Of a stretch of DNA of 64,000 nucleotides, positions 52,652 through 60,948 are shown piece by piece. The position numbers and the translations under genes were made by a program. Numbering within the stretch: position 1 is the first letter of the stretch; each line of letters begins with the position of its first letter. The stretch is taken from positions 2,499,501 to 2,563,500 of the forward strand of contig NZ_CP152049.1 of NCBI RefSeq assembly GCF_038630985.1. The letters run 5' to 3'. The notes under the pieces are model-generated. The model saw nothing but the letters and a program-made list of their open reading frames with translations, had not been told where the DNA came from and made no database searches. Source of the DNA: Paenibacillus sp. FSL H8-0548 (GTDB lineage: Bacteria > Bacillota > Bacilli > Paenibacillales > Paenibacillaceae).

Positions 52652-52890
52652 TATAGGAAACTATGTATTCTCCGAACTTGTTGATAACGAAAGCTAACGG
52701 AAACCAGTGGCGCTAAAGTCCCATTTTTGGTTAACGTCACATTTTAATGGAAAAGGGAGACGCTATTACGCAGAAATGAAGCGAGATCCGGCATTAGGGG
52801 GTCTAACCGGTAGGATACAAATAGAGGCTCGTGTTTCCGTTAGAAGTGTGAACTGACTCGTCTGCGATTCCCAATCACCCGTAAGGGTGA
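52652..52890 (+). repeat. Intergenic repeat A, copy 3 (shortened)
   Basis: Shares TAGGAAACTATG, CGAAAGCTAACGGAAACCAG, GGGAGACGCTATTACGCAG, GTGTTTCCGTTAGAAGTGTG and CCAATCACCCGTAAGG with copies 1 and 2. About 70 bases are missing in the right half, including most of the right inverted arm. Non-coding. Confidence 0.75.
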
Positions 52891-52918
52891 TTTTTCTTTT
52901 TCTAAGTCTGTTGGCAAT

Positions 52919-53057
52919 CTATATAAGTTGAACTTAGAAATAAAGTTTTAGCGAAGCAGAAGATCATTTTGGAGAAGCAAAGTGTTTGCCTTTGCAGTCC
53001 TTAAGAAAGATCTATTCGCACAGCGCCCAAAACGTGAATCCCTAGTTCAATTTATCT
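52919..53057 (+). repeat. MITE-like repeat B, copy 1
   Basis: A 139-bp element with inverted ends (CTATATAAGTTGAACTT at the left; TAGTTCAATTTATCT at the right). Inside is AGCAAAGTGTTTGCCTTTGC, shared with copies at 53424 and 53644, and GCACAGCGCCCAAAACGTGA before the right end. No open frame. Confidence 0.75.
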
Positions 53058-53139
53058 CGTTGGGTTACTTTAGTTTTCTTTCCTCGGTTCTGCGTGCTAG
53101 TCCGATTGGTTAACTTATGAAATAGTGCTATAGGAAGAG

Positions 53140-53370
53140 GCTACGTTGCAGTTTGTACAACGTAATCGACGTTACTCGCCTAACTAGGGCATGTACACTG
53201 TAGTTTGTGCAATAGAATGCCTATTCTAGGGCGATATTCGTAGGTTTGGAGCTCATTCTAGTGCAATCGTACAATGTAGCCGTATGAAACAGCTCTCATG
53301 TGAGGTTTTCATTGTACTTAGTGCAGTGTAGGCGCTTCACCTTCATCTAGTGGAGACTTTAGTGTAGGAT
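53140..53370. repeat. Degenerate TGTAC/GTGCA palindromic repeats
   Basis: Four related blocks at about 53148, 53190, 53262 and 53310: GCAGTTTGTACAACGTA, GTACACTGTAGTTTGTGCAA, AGTGCAATCGTACAATGTAG and ATTGTACTTAGTGCAGTGTA. They alternate in orientation at intervals of 40-70 bases. Nothing coding is seen here; function unknown. Confidence 0.5.
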
Positions 53371-53423
53371 ATAGGGAATTTCGGGACGTACGCAGCTAAG
53401 GATGCTGCAAGGATAGCGGCGCA

Positions 53424-53505
53424 TTGTATAAGTCGAACTTAAAAAATGAAGTGTAAGCGAAGCGAGAAGATCGTTTCTCTAGAAACGAAGTGTTCGCCTT
53501 TGCAG
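53424..53505 (+). repeat. MITE-like repeat B, left end only
   Basis: About 80 bases matching the left half of repeat B (GTATAAGTCGAACTTAAAAA to GTGTTCGCCTTTGCAG) without a matching right end. Confidence 0.6.
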
Positions 53506-53643
53506 CTGGTTCATCTGAGGAAATAATATTAGCAAAATGTTAGGTGTACTAGACAAGAACAATTCACTGCGATTATTATAATACCTATAAGAAAGCGCTT
53601 TATATTGAGTTGGTAGAATTGATATAGTTGTCATTATGTTGTA

Positions 53644-53842
53644 ACTATATAACTTGAACTTGAAAAATGAAGATTTAGCGAAGTGAGAGGATCGTTCTGG
53701 AGAAACGAAGTGTTCGCCTTTGCAGCCATATTCTTACCTTTAAATGTGTTAGGAAATCAAAGAATCTGGCTGCAACAGCGATCGTAAGAATGATCTTCTC
53801 GCACAGCGCCCAATACGTAAATTTTTAGTTCAACTTATATAG
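53644..53842 (+). repeat. MITE-like repeat B, copy 2
   Basis: A 199-bp element with inverted ends CTATATAACTTGAACTT and TAGTTCAACTTATATAG, an internal inverted pair TTTGCAGCCA/TGGCTGCAA, and the shared AACGAAGTGTTCGCCTTTGC. It ends about 35 bases before the AraC start, so it may include or displace that gene's promoter. Confidence 0.75.
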
Positions 53843-53877
53843 CTATAAATGAACATAGGGTGGGAGTGAGAGTCACG

Positions 53878-54732
53878 ATGCAGGAATACGATTATGAGTT
53901 TGCCGATTTCATTTTTTATACGCCGGGGGATCTGGATAAAGAAGGACGGATATGGCCGGTGCGGGCGGGTCGCTGTTTGGCCAAACCCAACTACAAAGTA
54001 GGACCCAAAAGGATCGAATGCTACAGTCTTCACTTTGTACAGGAGGGAGGGGTTCGGCTGGAATACGAAGGCAAGCAGGTGGAGCTGCAGAAGGACGATA
54101 TGTTTTGTTTGTTTCCGGGCCGCACCTATTTTTACGACATGCTCCCCTCCGGCAAGCCGCTTCAAATGAGCTGGCTGGCGGTGGATGGCGATAGGGCAAG
54201 GTCGTTGCTAGAGCTTGCGGGGGTGACAGAGGAGGAGCCGTTTCGCAAGAAAGCAGTTACCGCACGCGTCAAGGCATCGGCGGATCAAGTCATTCATACG
54301 CTGGCGGGCGTTCAGCGGTGGAATCCGGCAGTCGCACTGGAGCTGCAAAGCCTTGTTTGTGCACTATTCGCGGGATTGATTCCAGAGACTGCGCCTGCCC
54401 CAGCGGCTGAGCTTGCAGGTTGGATTCATGAATGCATGAAATATATAGAGCTGCACGCTTTGGAGGGAATATCCGTCCAACAAGTAGCGGATTTCGCGGG
54501 TGTGCATCGCTCCTACTTTACTCAAGTATTTACGAGCCAGGCGGGTATGCCCCCGATGAAGTACATACAGAAGATCCGCATGGACAAGGCAAGGCGTCTG
54601 TTGATCGACACGGACGCTACGATTACGGAGATCGCTCTGTCTCTTGGTTATCCGAACCTTTACACATTCACCAGAGCCTTCAAGATTTATTATAAGCAAT
54701 CCCCACTAACACTGCGGAAGACGATCGTTTAG
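53878..54732 (+). CDS. AraC-family regulator with cupin domain
   Basis: A 284-residue regulator. The N-terminal cupin (about 25-100) includes LHFVQEGGVRLEYEGKQVEL and DMFCLFPGRTYFYDM; the C-terminal AraC domain (about 185-282) has ISVQQVADFAGVHRSYFTQV and ALSLGYPNLYTFTRAFKIYY. GGGAGTGAG fits ATG 53878; the GTG at 53860 overlaps the purine-rich stretch. It is upstream of a YesM/YesN pair in the same direction, so the arabinoside locus has two independent sugar-sensing inputs. Confidence 0.88.
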   Translation: MQEYDYEFADFIFYTPGDLDKEGRIWPVRAGRCLAKPNYKVGPKRIECYSLHFVQEGGVRLEYEGKQVELQKDDMFCLFPGRTYFYDMLPSGKPLQMSWLAVDGDRARSLLELAGVTEEEPFRKKAVTARVKASADQVIHTLAGVQRWNPAVALELQSLVCALFAGLIPETAPAPAAELAGWIHECMKYIELHALEGISVQQVADFAGVHRSYFTQVFTSQAGMPPMKYIQKIRMDKARRLLIDTDATITEIALSLGYPNLYTFTRAFKIYYKQSPLTLRKTIV

Positions 54733-54808
54733 CCGCGATTAGGTGAATTAGATTTGAAAGCAATTGCAAGATAGGGTTTCCTAGAGCGCGTAAAGGAGAT
54801 TTCTCAAT

Positions 54809-56605
54809 ATGAAGCTGTCCACCCTTCAACGATGGATTTCGCCCAGTTTAAGCATTCAGGGAAAAATATTCATCGCATTCAGTTTGGTCGCTCTTCTTTC
54901 TATTTTCTCGATTTCTGGCATCGTCTATTTGAATATGCGCCAGACAATAAAGGATAACGCGGTCACCTCGGTGTCGGATAGTATTCGCCAAGCGGATGAG
55001 TCCCTCAATATCATGCTGGAAGAAATCGACCGGCTGAACACCGTGGTGGTGACCAACAAAAACACGGTGATTGATACGCTGCTCAGTCCGTCGGAAGAGA
55101 TCAGCTATGGATGGTTTCTAGAGCAGAAGCGAATCGATGAGTTTCTATCGGTATTGATTGATTATAAGCCTTATATTTCGCGAATTGCCGTTGTTGGGTT
55201 GAACGGAAAGGTATTCTTCTCCGGAGGTCCTTGGCTGGATCGGACGATCCTTGGGACGCCGATGATGGATTATATGCTGGGAAATGGATCGCGCCATGCC
55301 TATTTGAAGCAGACGGGCGTGTCGGATGCCATTATCATAGGCCGTGAGATCCGTTATAACCGCGAGACGATCGGTATTGTCTTGGTAGATTTGAATTATG
55401 ATTTCATCAAAAAAACATATGGAGTGAAGCCCACCGCCGATAGCATGCTGTATGTGCTCGATAAGGGAGGAGGCTTCGTTTATCAGTCTGAATCGGCTCC
55501 GTCCTTCGCTCCTTCCATCGAGAAGATCGTAAGCATCAGACAAGAATTTACAGGACCCGGCGATGCGGCTGAAATGATTATTGACGGAAGATCCTATACC
55601 GTCGTTAGTCGTTCATCCGAATATACAGGATGGACTACGCTGGCGCTTATACCGATGGATTCGCTGCTTAGCGAATCCGTGAAGCTTCGCAAGCTGATGG
55701 CTGAAGTATCGGTGCTGGTCCTGATCGTCGTGTTAATCTGCTCACTGCAGGTATCATCCCGAATTACTATTAATATTAGGCGTCTGAAGTCCATGATGAT
55801 GCTAGTGAAGGACGGGAATTTGTCGTTCCCAATGAAGGAAATCAAAACGAAGGACGAGGTAGGCCAGCTGTACCATGTCTTTATCAGCATGGTGGAGGAA
55901 TTGAAGAGGCTGCTTGAAGGGATTCGAATTAGTGAGAAGGAGAAGCGCGAAGCCGAGTTGACTGCTCTTCAGGCTCAGATACGTCCGCATTTTCTATACA
56001 ACTCCCTCAATACCATCAAATATTTGGCAAAGCTGAATGGGGTGCCCAATATTGAGGAGGTATCTGGCTCATTAATCGAGCTGATGCGTGGGGTTCTAGG
56101 GAATTCTAATGAATATCTTACGGTTCGTGAGGAGCTGGACTATGTACGAAGCTATATCTCCATCGTGAAATACAAGTATATGCAGCCGATTCCAGTATAT
56201 GAGGAGATTAATGATGAAGCCTTGCTGGAGTGTCAGGTCCCCAAGCTAATGCTGCAGCCTATTGTAGAGAACGCTATCATCCATGGAATTGGTCCGCTGG
56301 AGGAAGGGGGATCGGTCATGATTCGCGTTTGCGAAGAAAATCACGACCTTAAAATCGAAGTGATGGACAACGGCAAAGGCATGACTCAGGAGCAAATGGA
56401 CTTGCTGCTGGGCGAGAAAAGTAAAGAAGAGGCCCCCTCCCGCTTCAGCGGCATGGGGGTGCGCAATGTGCATGAACGAATCGTTCGTATGTATGGGGAG
56501 CCCTACGGCGTGAAGCTGTACAGCGAGCCGGGACTGTATACGAAGGTTGTGATCACTTTTCCCGTTCTGCGGGAGAAGGGAAAATCCGCTCAAGAGGTGA
56601 TATAG
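54809..56605 (+). CDS. Sensor histidine kinase, YesM/LytS-like
   Basis: A 598-residue membrane kinase. TM1 at about 20-42, extracytoplasmic Cache-like sensor (43-290), TM2 at about 292-312, HAMP (313-370), then His_kinase with QIRPHFLYNSLNT (H394) and HATPase with MLQPIVENAIIHGI and NGKGM. Three bases separate it from the regulator gene. The AAAGGAGA ribosome site is clear. It likely signals the presence of an arabinose-containing oligosaccharide to the regulator at 56609. Confidence 0.92.
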   Translation: MKLSTLQRWISPSLSIQGKIFIAFSLVALLSIFSISGIVYLNMRQTIKDNAVTSVSDSIRQADESLNIMLEEIDRLNTVVVTNKNTVIDTLLSPSEEISYGWFLEQKRIDEFLSVLIDYKPYISRIAVVGLNGKVFFSGGPWLDRTILGTPMMDYMLGNGSRHAYLKQTGVSDAIIIGREIRYNRETIGIVLVDLNYDFIKKTYGVKPTADSMLYVLDKGGGFVYQSESAPSFAPSIEKIVSIRQEFTGPGDAAEMIIDGRSYTVVSRSSEYTGWTTLALIPMDSLLSESVKLRKLMAEVSVLVLIVVLICSLQVSSRITINIRRLKSMMMLVKDGNLSFPMKEIKTKDEVGQLYHVFISMVEELKRLLEGIRISEKEKREAELTALQAQIRPHFLYNSLNTIKYLAKLNGVPNIEEVSGSLIELMRGVLGNSNEYLTVREELDYVRSYISIVKYKYMQPIPVYEEINDEALLECQVPKLMLQPIVENAIIHGIGPLEEGGSVMIRVCEENHDLKIEVMDNGKGMTQEQMDLLLGEKSKEEAPSRFSGMGVRNVHERIVRMYGEPYGVKLYSEPGLYTKVVITFPVLREKGKSAQEVI

Positions 56606-56608
56606 ATT

Positions 56609-58249
56609 ATGTTTCAAGTGCTGCTGGTAGACGACGAGCCGTTGGCTCGCAACAATTTATGGACGTTAGTGGATCTCCGAAAGCACGGCTTCGAAATATG
56701 TGGCGAAGCACATAACGGGGTCATGGCATTGTCGATGATCGAGCAATCTTCGCCACATATCGCTATTATTGACGTGAATATGCCTGAGATGAACGGCGTG
56801 GAGCTTAATCGAACGATCAAAGAACGATATCCAGCCATAAAGACAATTATGCTTAGCAGCTTTGACGACTACGATTATGTACGAGATTGCTTGAAGAACG
56901 GCTCCATCGATTATTTGCTGAAGCATCGGCTCGATGGCGCAACGCTTATCAGCATGTTGAACAAGGCGGTCATGGAGCTGGGCAAGGAGGATCGGATGCT
57001 GGAGGACCGCAACGCCCAGAAGGCAATGGCTGAACGAATGAATCCCGTGCTTATCCGTGGTTATATCGCCGATCTGGTAAGAGGGACACCAGAGTCAACC
57101 CAGGTGCTTGAAGCCTTTGCGCGGAAGAATGGATCATATCCTCAGGCGGTCAGCTTTGCGGCAGCTTCGCTTCAGATTGTCTCTTTCCTGCTGCTGACAC
57201 AATCCTACAGCGACGTACAGACGAATCGACTCGTCCAGCAGGCCGTCGAGATTATGCAGCAGAGTTTGGGTGATATAGAGGAGCGCACGGCCGCTTACCT
57301 TGAGAACGGACGTCTTGTTGTCATATTTGCGTTCAAGGAACGAAGCGAGCATGCTGCTGCAAGCGAGGCCGACCGAATGATGAGCAAGCTTCGCCATACG
57401 TTAGAGTTGTTCCTGAATTTGAAGTGTGTCTATGCCGTAGGCCATATATGCCGCAGCTTGTCTCAGCTTGGAGCGAGCTATGGCTCTGCCGAACGGGCGC
57501 TAGACTCTTCATCCGTAGCGGAACCGAGTGGCCAAGCGACGGGATGGGGAGGCGGCATATACGGTCAGCGCGTTACATTAACCATCGAAGAGCAGAAGCA
57601 GCTGTTTCTCTCCATTGAGATGCTCGACAAGGAAGGTGTGCATCGGCTGATTGCATCCGTATTCGAAAGCATCCGGGAGCAACCGGTTCATTCCCATTCG
57701 GTGCAGATGATCATCGGCGAGCTGCTGCATATCGGTGATAAAGCTTTGAAGAAATGGATGTCTCAGGTCGACTCCGTATTGGCTGGACTTCCTGAGCGCG
57801 GTGAACTCGGGAAGCTGGGAAGTGTCAGAGAGATGGAGCAATGGCTGCAGGCCTTCTATAGCAGCCTTCTGAGTTTGCTTAAGGAGAGACATGCGTTGGG
57901 ACCGTATTCCAGGCATGTATCGCAAGCGATAGTATTTATTTTGGAAAAGTATTCGGGCAGCGCTACGCTGGAGCTGGCGGCAGGCGCCATCGGTCTGAAT
58001 CCATCGTATTTAAGCAGAATATTCAAAGAAGAGACGCAGTCGACGTTCTCGGAATATTTGAACCGGGTCCGAATCGATACAGCACGAAAGCTGCTAGAGA
58101 GCGGTCAATACTCGATCAAGCAAATCAGCAGTCAAGCGGGCTTTTCTTCCTATAACTATTTCTTCAGAGTGTTCAAGGAAATGACGGGCGTGACGCCCCA
58201 AGCCTATTTGAATGGATTGGGAAGCGGGGGAGTGGTAGCGAAGTTGTAA
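56609..58249 (+). CDS. Response regulator with AraC output domain, YesN-like
   Basis: A 546-residue regulator: receiver domain with DDE (8-10), phospho-acceptor D55 in IAIIDVNMPEMNG and lysine in DYLLKHRLDG; a central linker region of about 270 residues with no recognised fold; and a C-terminal AraC domain at about 440-540 (LELAAGAIGLNPSYLSRIFK; QAGFSSYNYFFRVFKEMTGV). It is longer than the YesN-like protein at 32622 because of the linker. The ribosome site lies within the end of the kinase gene. It probably activates the binding-protein gene downstream. Confidence 0.92.
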   Translation: MFQVLLVDDEPLARNNLWTLVDLRKHGFEICGEAHNGVMALSMIEQSSPHIAIIDVNMPEMNGVELNRTIKERYPAIKTIMLSSFDDYDYVRDCLKNGSIDYLLKHRLDGATLISMLNKAVMELGKEDRMLEDRNAQKAMAERMNPVLIRGYIADLVRGTPESTQVLEAFARKNGSYPQAVSFAAASLQIVSFLLLTQSYSDVQTNRLVQQAVEIMQQSLGDIEERTAAYLENGRLVVIFAFKERSEHAAASEADRMMSKLRHTLELFLNLKCVYAVGHICRSLSQLGASYGSAERALDSSSVAEPSGQATGWGGGIYGQRVTLTIEEQKQLFLSIEMLDKEGVHRLIASVFESIREQPVHSHSVQMIIGELLHIGDKALKKWMSQVDSVLAGLPERGELGKLGSVREMEQWLQAFYSSLLSLLKERHALGPYSRHVSQAIVFILEKYSGSATLELAAGAIGLNPSYLSRIFKEETQSTFSEYLNRVRIDTARKLLESGQYSIKQISSQAGFSSYNYFFRVFKEMTGVTPQAYLNGLGSGGVVAKL

Positions 58250-58303
58250 AATATGTGGAGTAAATAGTCATATTATTATAACTCCATGGCGAAATGGTTG
58301 AAT

Positions 58304-58309
58304 TATAAT
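58304..58309 (+). promoter_or_regulatory. Candidate -10 box of the binding-protein operon
   Basis: TATAAT, 65 bases before the start of the lipoprotein gene. No -35 consensus at the usual distance, which would fit a promoter that needs the YesN- or AraC-type activator. Confidence 0.5.
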
Positions 58310-58323
58310 GAGTGAACACCGGC

Positions 58324-58337
58324 GGTAAACGTTTACA
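58324..58337. promoter_or_regulatory. cre-like operator (GGTAAACGTTTACA)
   Basis: The 12-bp core GTAAACGTTTAC is a perfect palindrome and differs from the CcpA cre consensus at one outer base. It lies just downstream of the TATAAT, where a bound CcpA or LacI protein would block transcription. This suggests carbon catabolite repression of the arabinoside importer. Confidence 0.6.
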
Positions 58338-58373
58338 AAACTCGGTGAATAGAACATTGGAGGTCACAGATTC

Positions 58374-59942
58374 ATGCGTAGACACTGGGGAAGAAACGCG
58401 CTTACTACGATGATTGTTTCTGGTCTAATTCTGGCCGGCTGCAGCAACGATGGAAGCTCTAAGACAGAGAATAACCCTTCATCTGAAAGCGCTATTAAAG
58501 CGGAGGGATTCCCAATCGTGGACCAACCGCTAAAGCTGAAAATGTTTACTCGCATCGCGCCTGTTAACGGGCCGTTCAAGGATATGCCGGTTTTCCAAGA
58601 TTATGAGAAATTAAGCAACATTCAGGTTGAATTTACTGAGGCCCCTACAGACGGCTTCGCAGAGAAAAAGAATCTGCTATTCGCATCCAACGAGCTGCCT
58701 GATGCGTTGTACCGCTCAGGCCTATCGCAGCTGGAAACGATCCGATACGGTTCCGCAGGCCAACTGATTCCGCTCGAGGAATTAATCGAGCAATATGCAC
58801 CTAATCTAGCAATCTTAATGGAGCAATACCCTGAAATCCGCTCCGCTATCACGACTCCAGAAGGACATATTTATGCGATTCCTGGCATTGTTACGACAGG
58901 CTCGGCACGTACGGATAAACGATGGATCAACAAGGCGTGGTTAGAGAAGCTGAACCTGGAAGAGCCGAAGACGACGGAGGAGCTTTATCAAGTGCTGCTT
59001 GCCTTCCGCGATGGTGATCCGAACGGCAACGGGAAAGCGGATGAAGTTCCGATGACCGCGCGGATAGGGTTGCCTATCGTACAATTTATGAGCGGATCGT
59101 TCGGTCTGGATTTGCAACTGGGCTATAACATTAACATCGAAGATGATAAGGTGCATATTTGGAGCGGCGATGAGCGATACAAAGAGCTGCTGATGTACTT
59201 GAACAAGCTTTATAAAGAGAAGCTTCTGGACCAAGAAATATTCTCACATACAGAAGCGCAATATCTTGCTAAGCAAGGATCGGGCAATACAGGACTATTC
59301 TTCGACCAAACGAACAACAATTTCTTGCCGATCGCCGATCAGTATGAAGGCACCGCACCTCCAGCTGGCCCGCATGGGGACCAGATGCAAAGCCCGGCTG
59401 CACCGGTTCCACGGGATTATGGAGCATTCGCCATCACTTCGGTGAACGAAAATCCGGAAGCGACGATGCGGTGGATCGATTATTTCTACAGCGATGAGGG
59501 CTCCACCCTGCTGCGCTTTGGCAGAGAGGGCGAGCATTACGAGCTGAAGGACGGCATGCCGTATTACAAAGAGGATTTTCTGACAGTAACAGGCGCACAG
59601 GGGAGAATGACACCGTACGCGGGCGGCGGCGCGCCTCACTTGATCAGCGACAAGGTAGCATCTTTCATTAATCCGCCGCAAGTTCAAGAGGCGTACGCGA
59701 AGCTGGAGCCGTACATGCCGAAGATCCGCTATGCTGCTCCGATGTTCGATGAAGAGACCGCCCAAAAGGTTAACATTCTGCGCAACGACATCGACAAATA
59801 TATCGACGAGCAAAGCACGAAGTTTATCGTCGGAGCGCTCAGCTTCGATAAATGGGATGCATTCCTGGCTACTTTGAAAAAAATGAATATCGATGAGCTG
59901 GAGAAGATCTATCAAGAAGCGTATGACAAGATGGAGAAATAA
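58374..59942 (+). CDS. Oligosaccharide-binding lipoprotein, LplA type
   Basis: A 522-residue solute-binding protein with lipobox LAGC (C23), a Ser/Asn-rich linker and then LKLKMFTRIAPVNGPFKDMP. RDGDPNGNGKADEVPMTARI (about 205-220) resembles the EF-hand-like calcium loop often present in this family. It is first in an operon with two permeases, GH51 and GH2. The ribosome site ATTGGAGG precedes the ATG. Cargo inferred as arabinose-containing oligosaccharides. Confidence 0.92.
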   Translation: MRRHWGRNALTTMIVSGLILAGCSNDGSSKTENNPSSESAIKAEGFPIVDQPLKLKMFTRIAPVNGPFKDMPVFQDYEKLSNIQVEFTEAPTDGFAEKKNLLFASNELPDALYRSGLSQLETIRYGSAGQLIPLEELIEQYAPNLAILMEQYPEIRSAITTPEGHIYAIPGIVTTGSARTDKRWINKAWLEKLNLEEPKTTEELYQVLLAFRDGDPNGNGKADEVPMTARIGLPIVQFMSGSFGLDLQLGYNINIEDDKVHIWSGDERYKELLMYLNKLYKEKLLDQEIFSHTEAQYLAKQGSGNTGLFFDQTNNNFLPIADQYEGTAPPAGPHGDQMQSPAAPVPRDYGAFAITSVNENPEATMRWIDYFYSDEGSTLLRFGREGEHYELKDGMPYYKEDFLTVTGAQGRMTPYAGGGAPHLISDKVASFINPPQVQEAYAKLEPYMPKIRYAAPMFDEETAQKVNILRNDIDKYIDEQSTKFIVGALSFDKWDAFLATLKKMNIDELEKIYQEAYDKMEK

Positions 59943-59975
59943 TTCCGACACAGCATAGATAAGGAGTGAATGCTC

Positions 59976-60932
59976 ATGAAGAGCGCGCAAGAAGGTGCAG
60001 CCGCTCTGTCCCATATCCAGCCGAAGCGCGGCTCCAGCCTGCTCAGGAATATAGCCAAGCGGTATGATCTGTACCTCATGCTGCTTCTGCCAATTGCCTG
60101 GTACTTGATCTTTCACTACGGTCCGCTCTACGGGCTACAAATTGCATTCAAAAATTTCAACCCGGCCAAAGGCATTATCGGCAGTCCTTGGGAAGGCTTC
60201 GGGCATTTCGAACGGTTTTTCAACTCGTATTACTTCTGGAGGCTGCTATGGAACACGGTGTCCATCAACTTGTTCTCGCTGCTCATCGCATTCCCGGTTC
60301 CGATTATGCTGGCGCTGCTTGTTAACGAGATTCGAAGCAAAACCTTCAGCAAATGGCTGCAAAATATTACGTATATCCCTCATTTCATTTCGGTTGTCGT
60401 TATTGTAGGCATATTGAACGTATTCCTCTCACCGACAGGGCCGATCAATATGCTGATCGAGACATTCGGCGGCACATCAATCCGATTCCTTGAGGTAGCC
60501 GGGTGGTTCAAAACGATCTTCATCAGTTCGAACATATGGCAGAACATGGGGTGGCAATCGATTATCTACATTGCGGCGCTCAGCGGCGTGAATCCGCAGC
60601 TATACGAAGCGGCCAAGATGGACGGAGCGTCCAGGCTGAGACGCATATGGCATGTCTCGCTGCCGGGCATAGCTCCGGTTATCGTTATCCTGCTCATTTT
60701 GGATATCGGCCATTTTATGAACGTCGGCTTTGAGAAGATTTTGCTCATGCAAAATAACTTGAACCTGGAATCAAGCGACGTCATCTCCACGTTTGTCTAT
60801 ACGACAGGCATATTGAAGGGAGAATACAGCTACACCGCGGCTATCGGGTTGTTCAACTCAGTCATTAATCTCATCTTGCTGTTGATGGTGAACCGATTTG
60901 CGCGCAAGACGTCGGAGACGAGCTTATGGTAA
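59976..60932 (+). CDS. Oligosaccharide ABC permease, LplB type
   Basis: A 318-residue permease with six helices (first about 28-50, LYLMLLLPIAWYLIFHYGPL). EAA loop LYEAAKMDGASRLRRIWHVS (about 208-228). AAGGAG (59961-59966) fits ATG 59976 better than the ATG six bases earlier. It forms an importer with the YtcP-type partner 16 bases downstream. ATPase not encoded locally. Confidence 0.92.
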   Translation: MKSAQEGAAALSHIQPKRGSSLLRNIAKRYDLYLMLLLPIAWYLIFHYGPLYGLQIAFKNFNPAKGIIGSPWEGFGHFERFFNSYYFWRLLWNTVSINLFSLLIAFPVPIMLALLVNEIRSKTFSKWLQNITYIPHFISVVVIVGILNVFLSPTGPINMLIETFGGTSIRFLEVAGWFKTIFISSNIWQNMGWQSIIYIAALSGVNPQLYEAAKMDGASRLRRIWHVSLPGIAPVIVILLILDIGHFMNVGFEKILLMQNNLNLESSDVISTFVYTTGILKGEYSYTAAIGLFNSVINLILLLMVNRFARKTSETSLW

Positions 60933-60948
60933 AGGAGAGAACTCAGGG

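Noticed and set aside
59295..60116. A 273-codon minus-strand open frame
   Set aside because: Antisense to the lipoprotein and LplB-type genes and spans their junction; shadow of well-supported genes.
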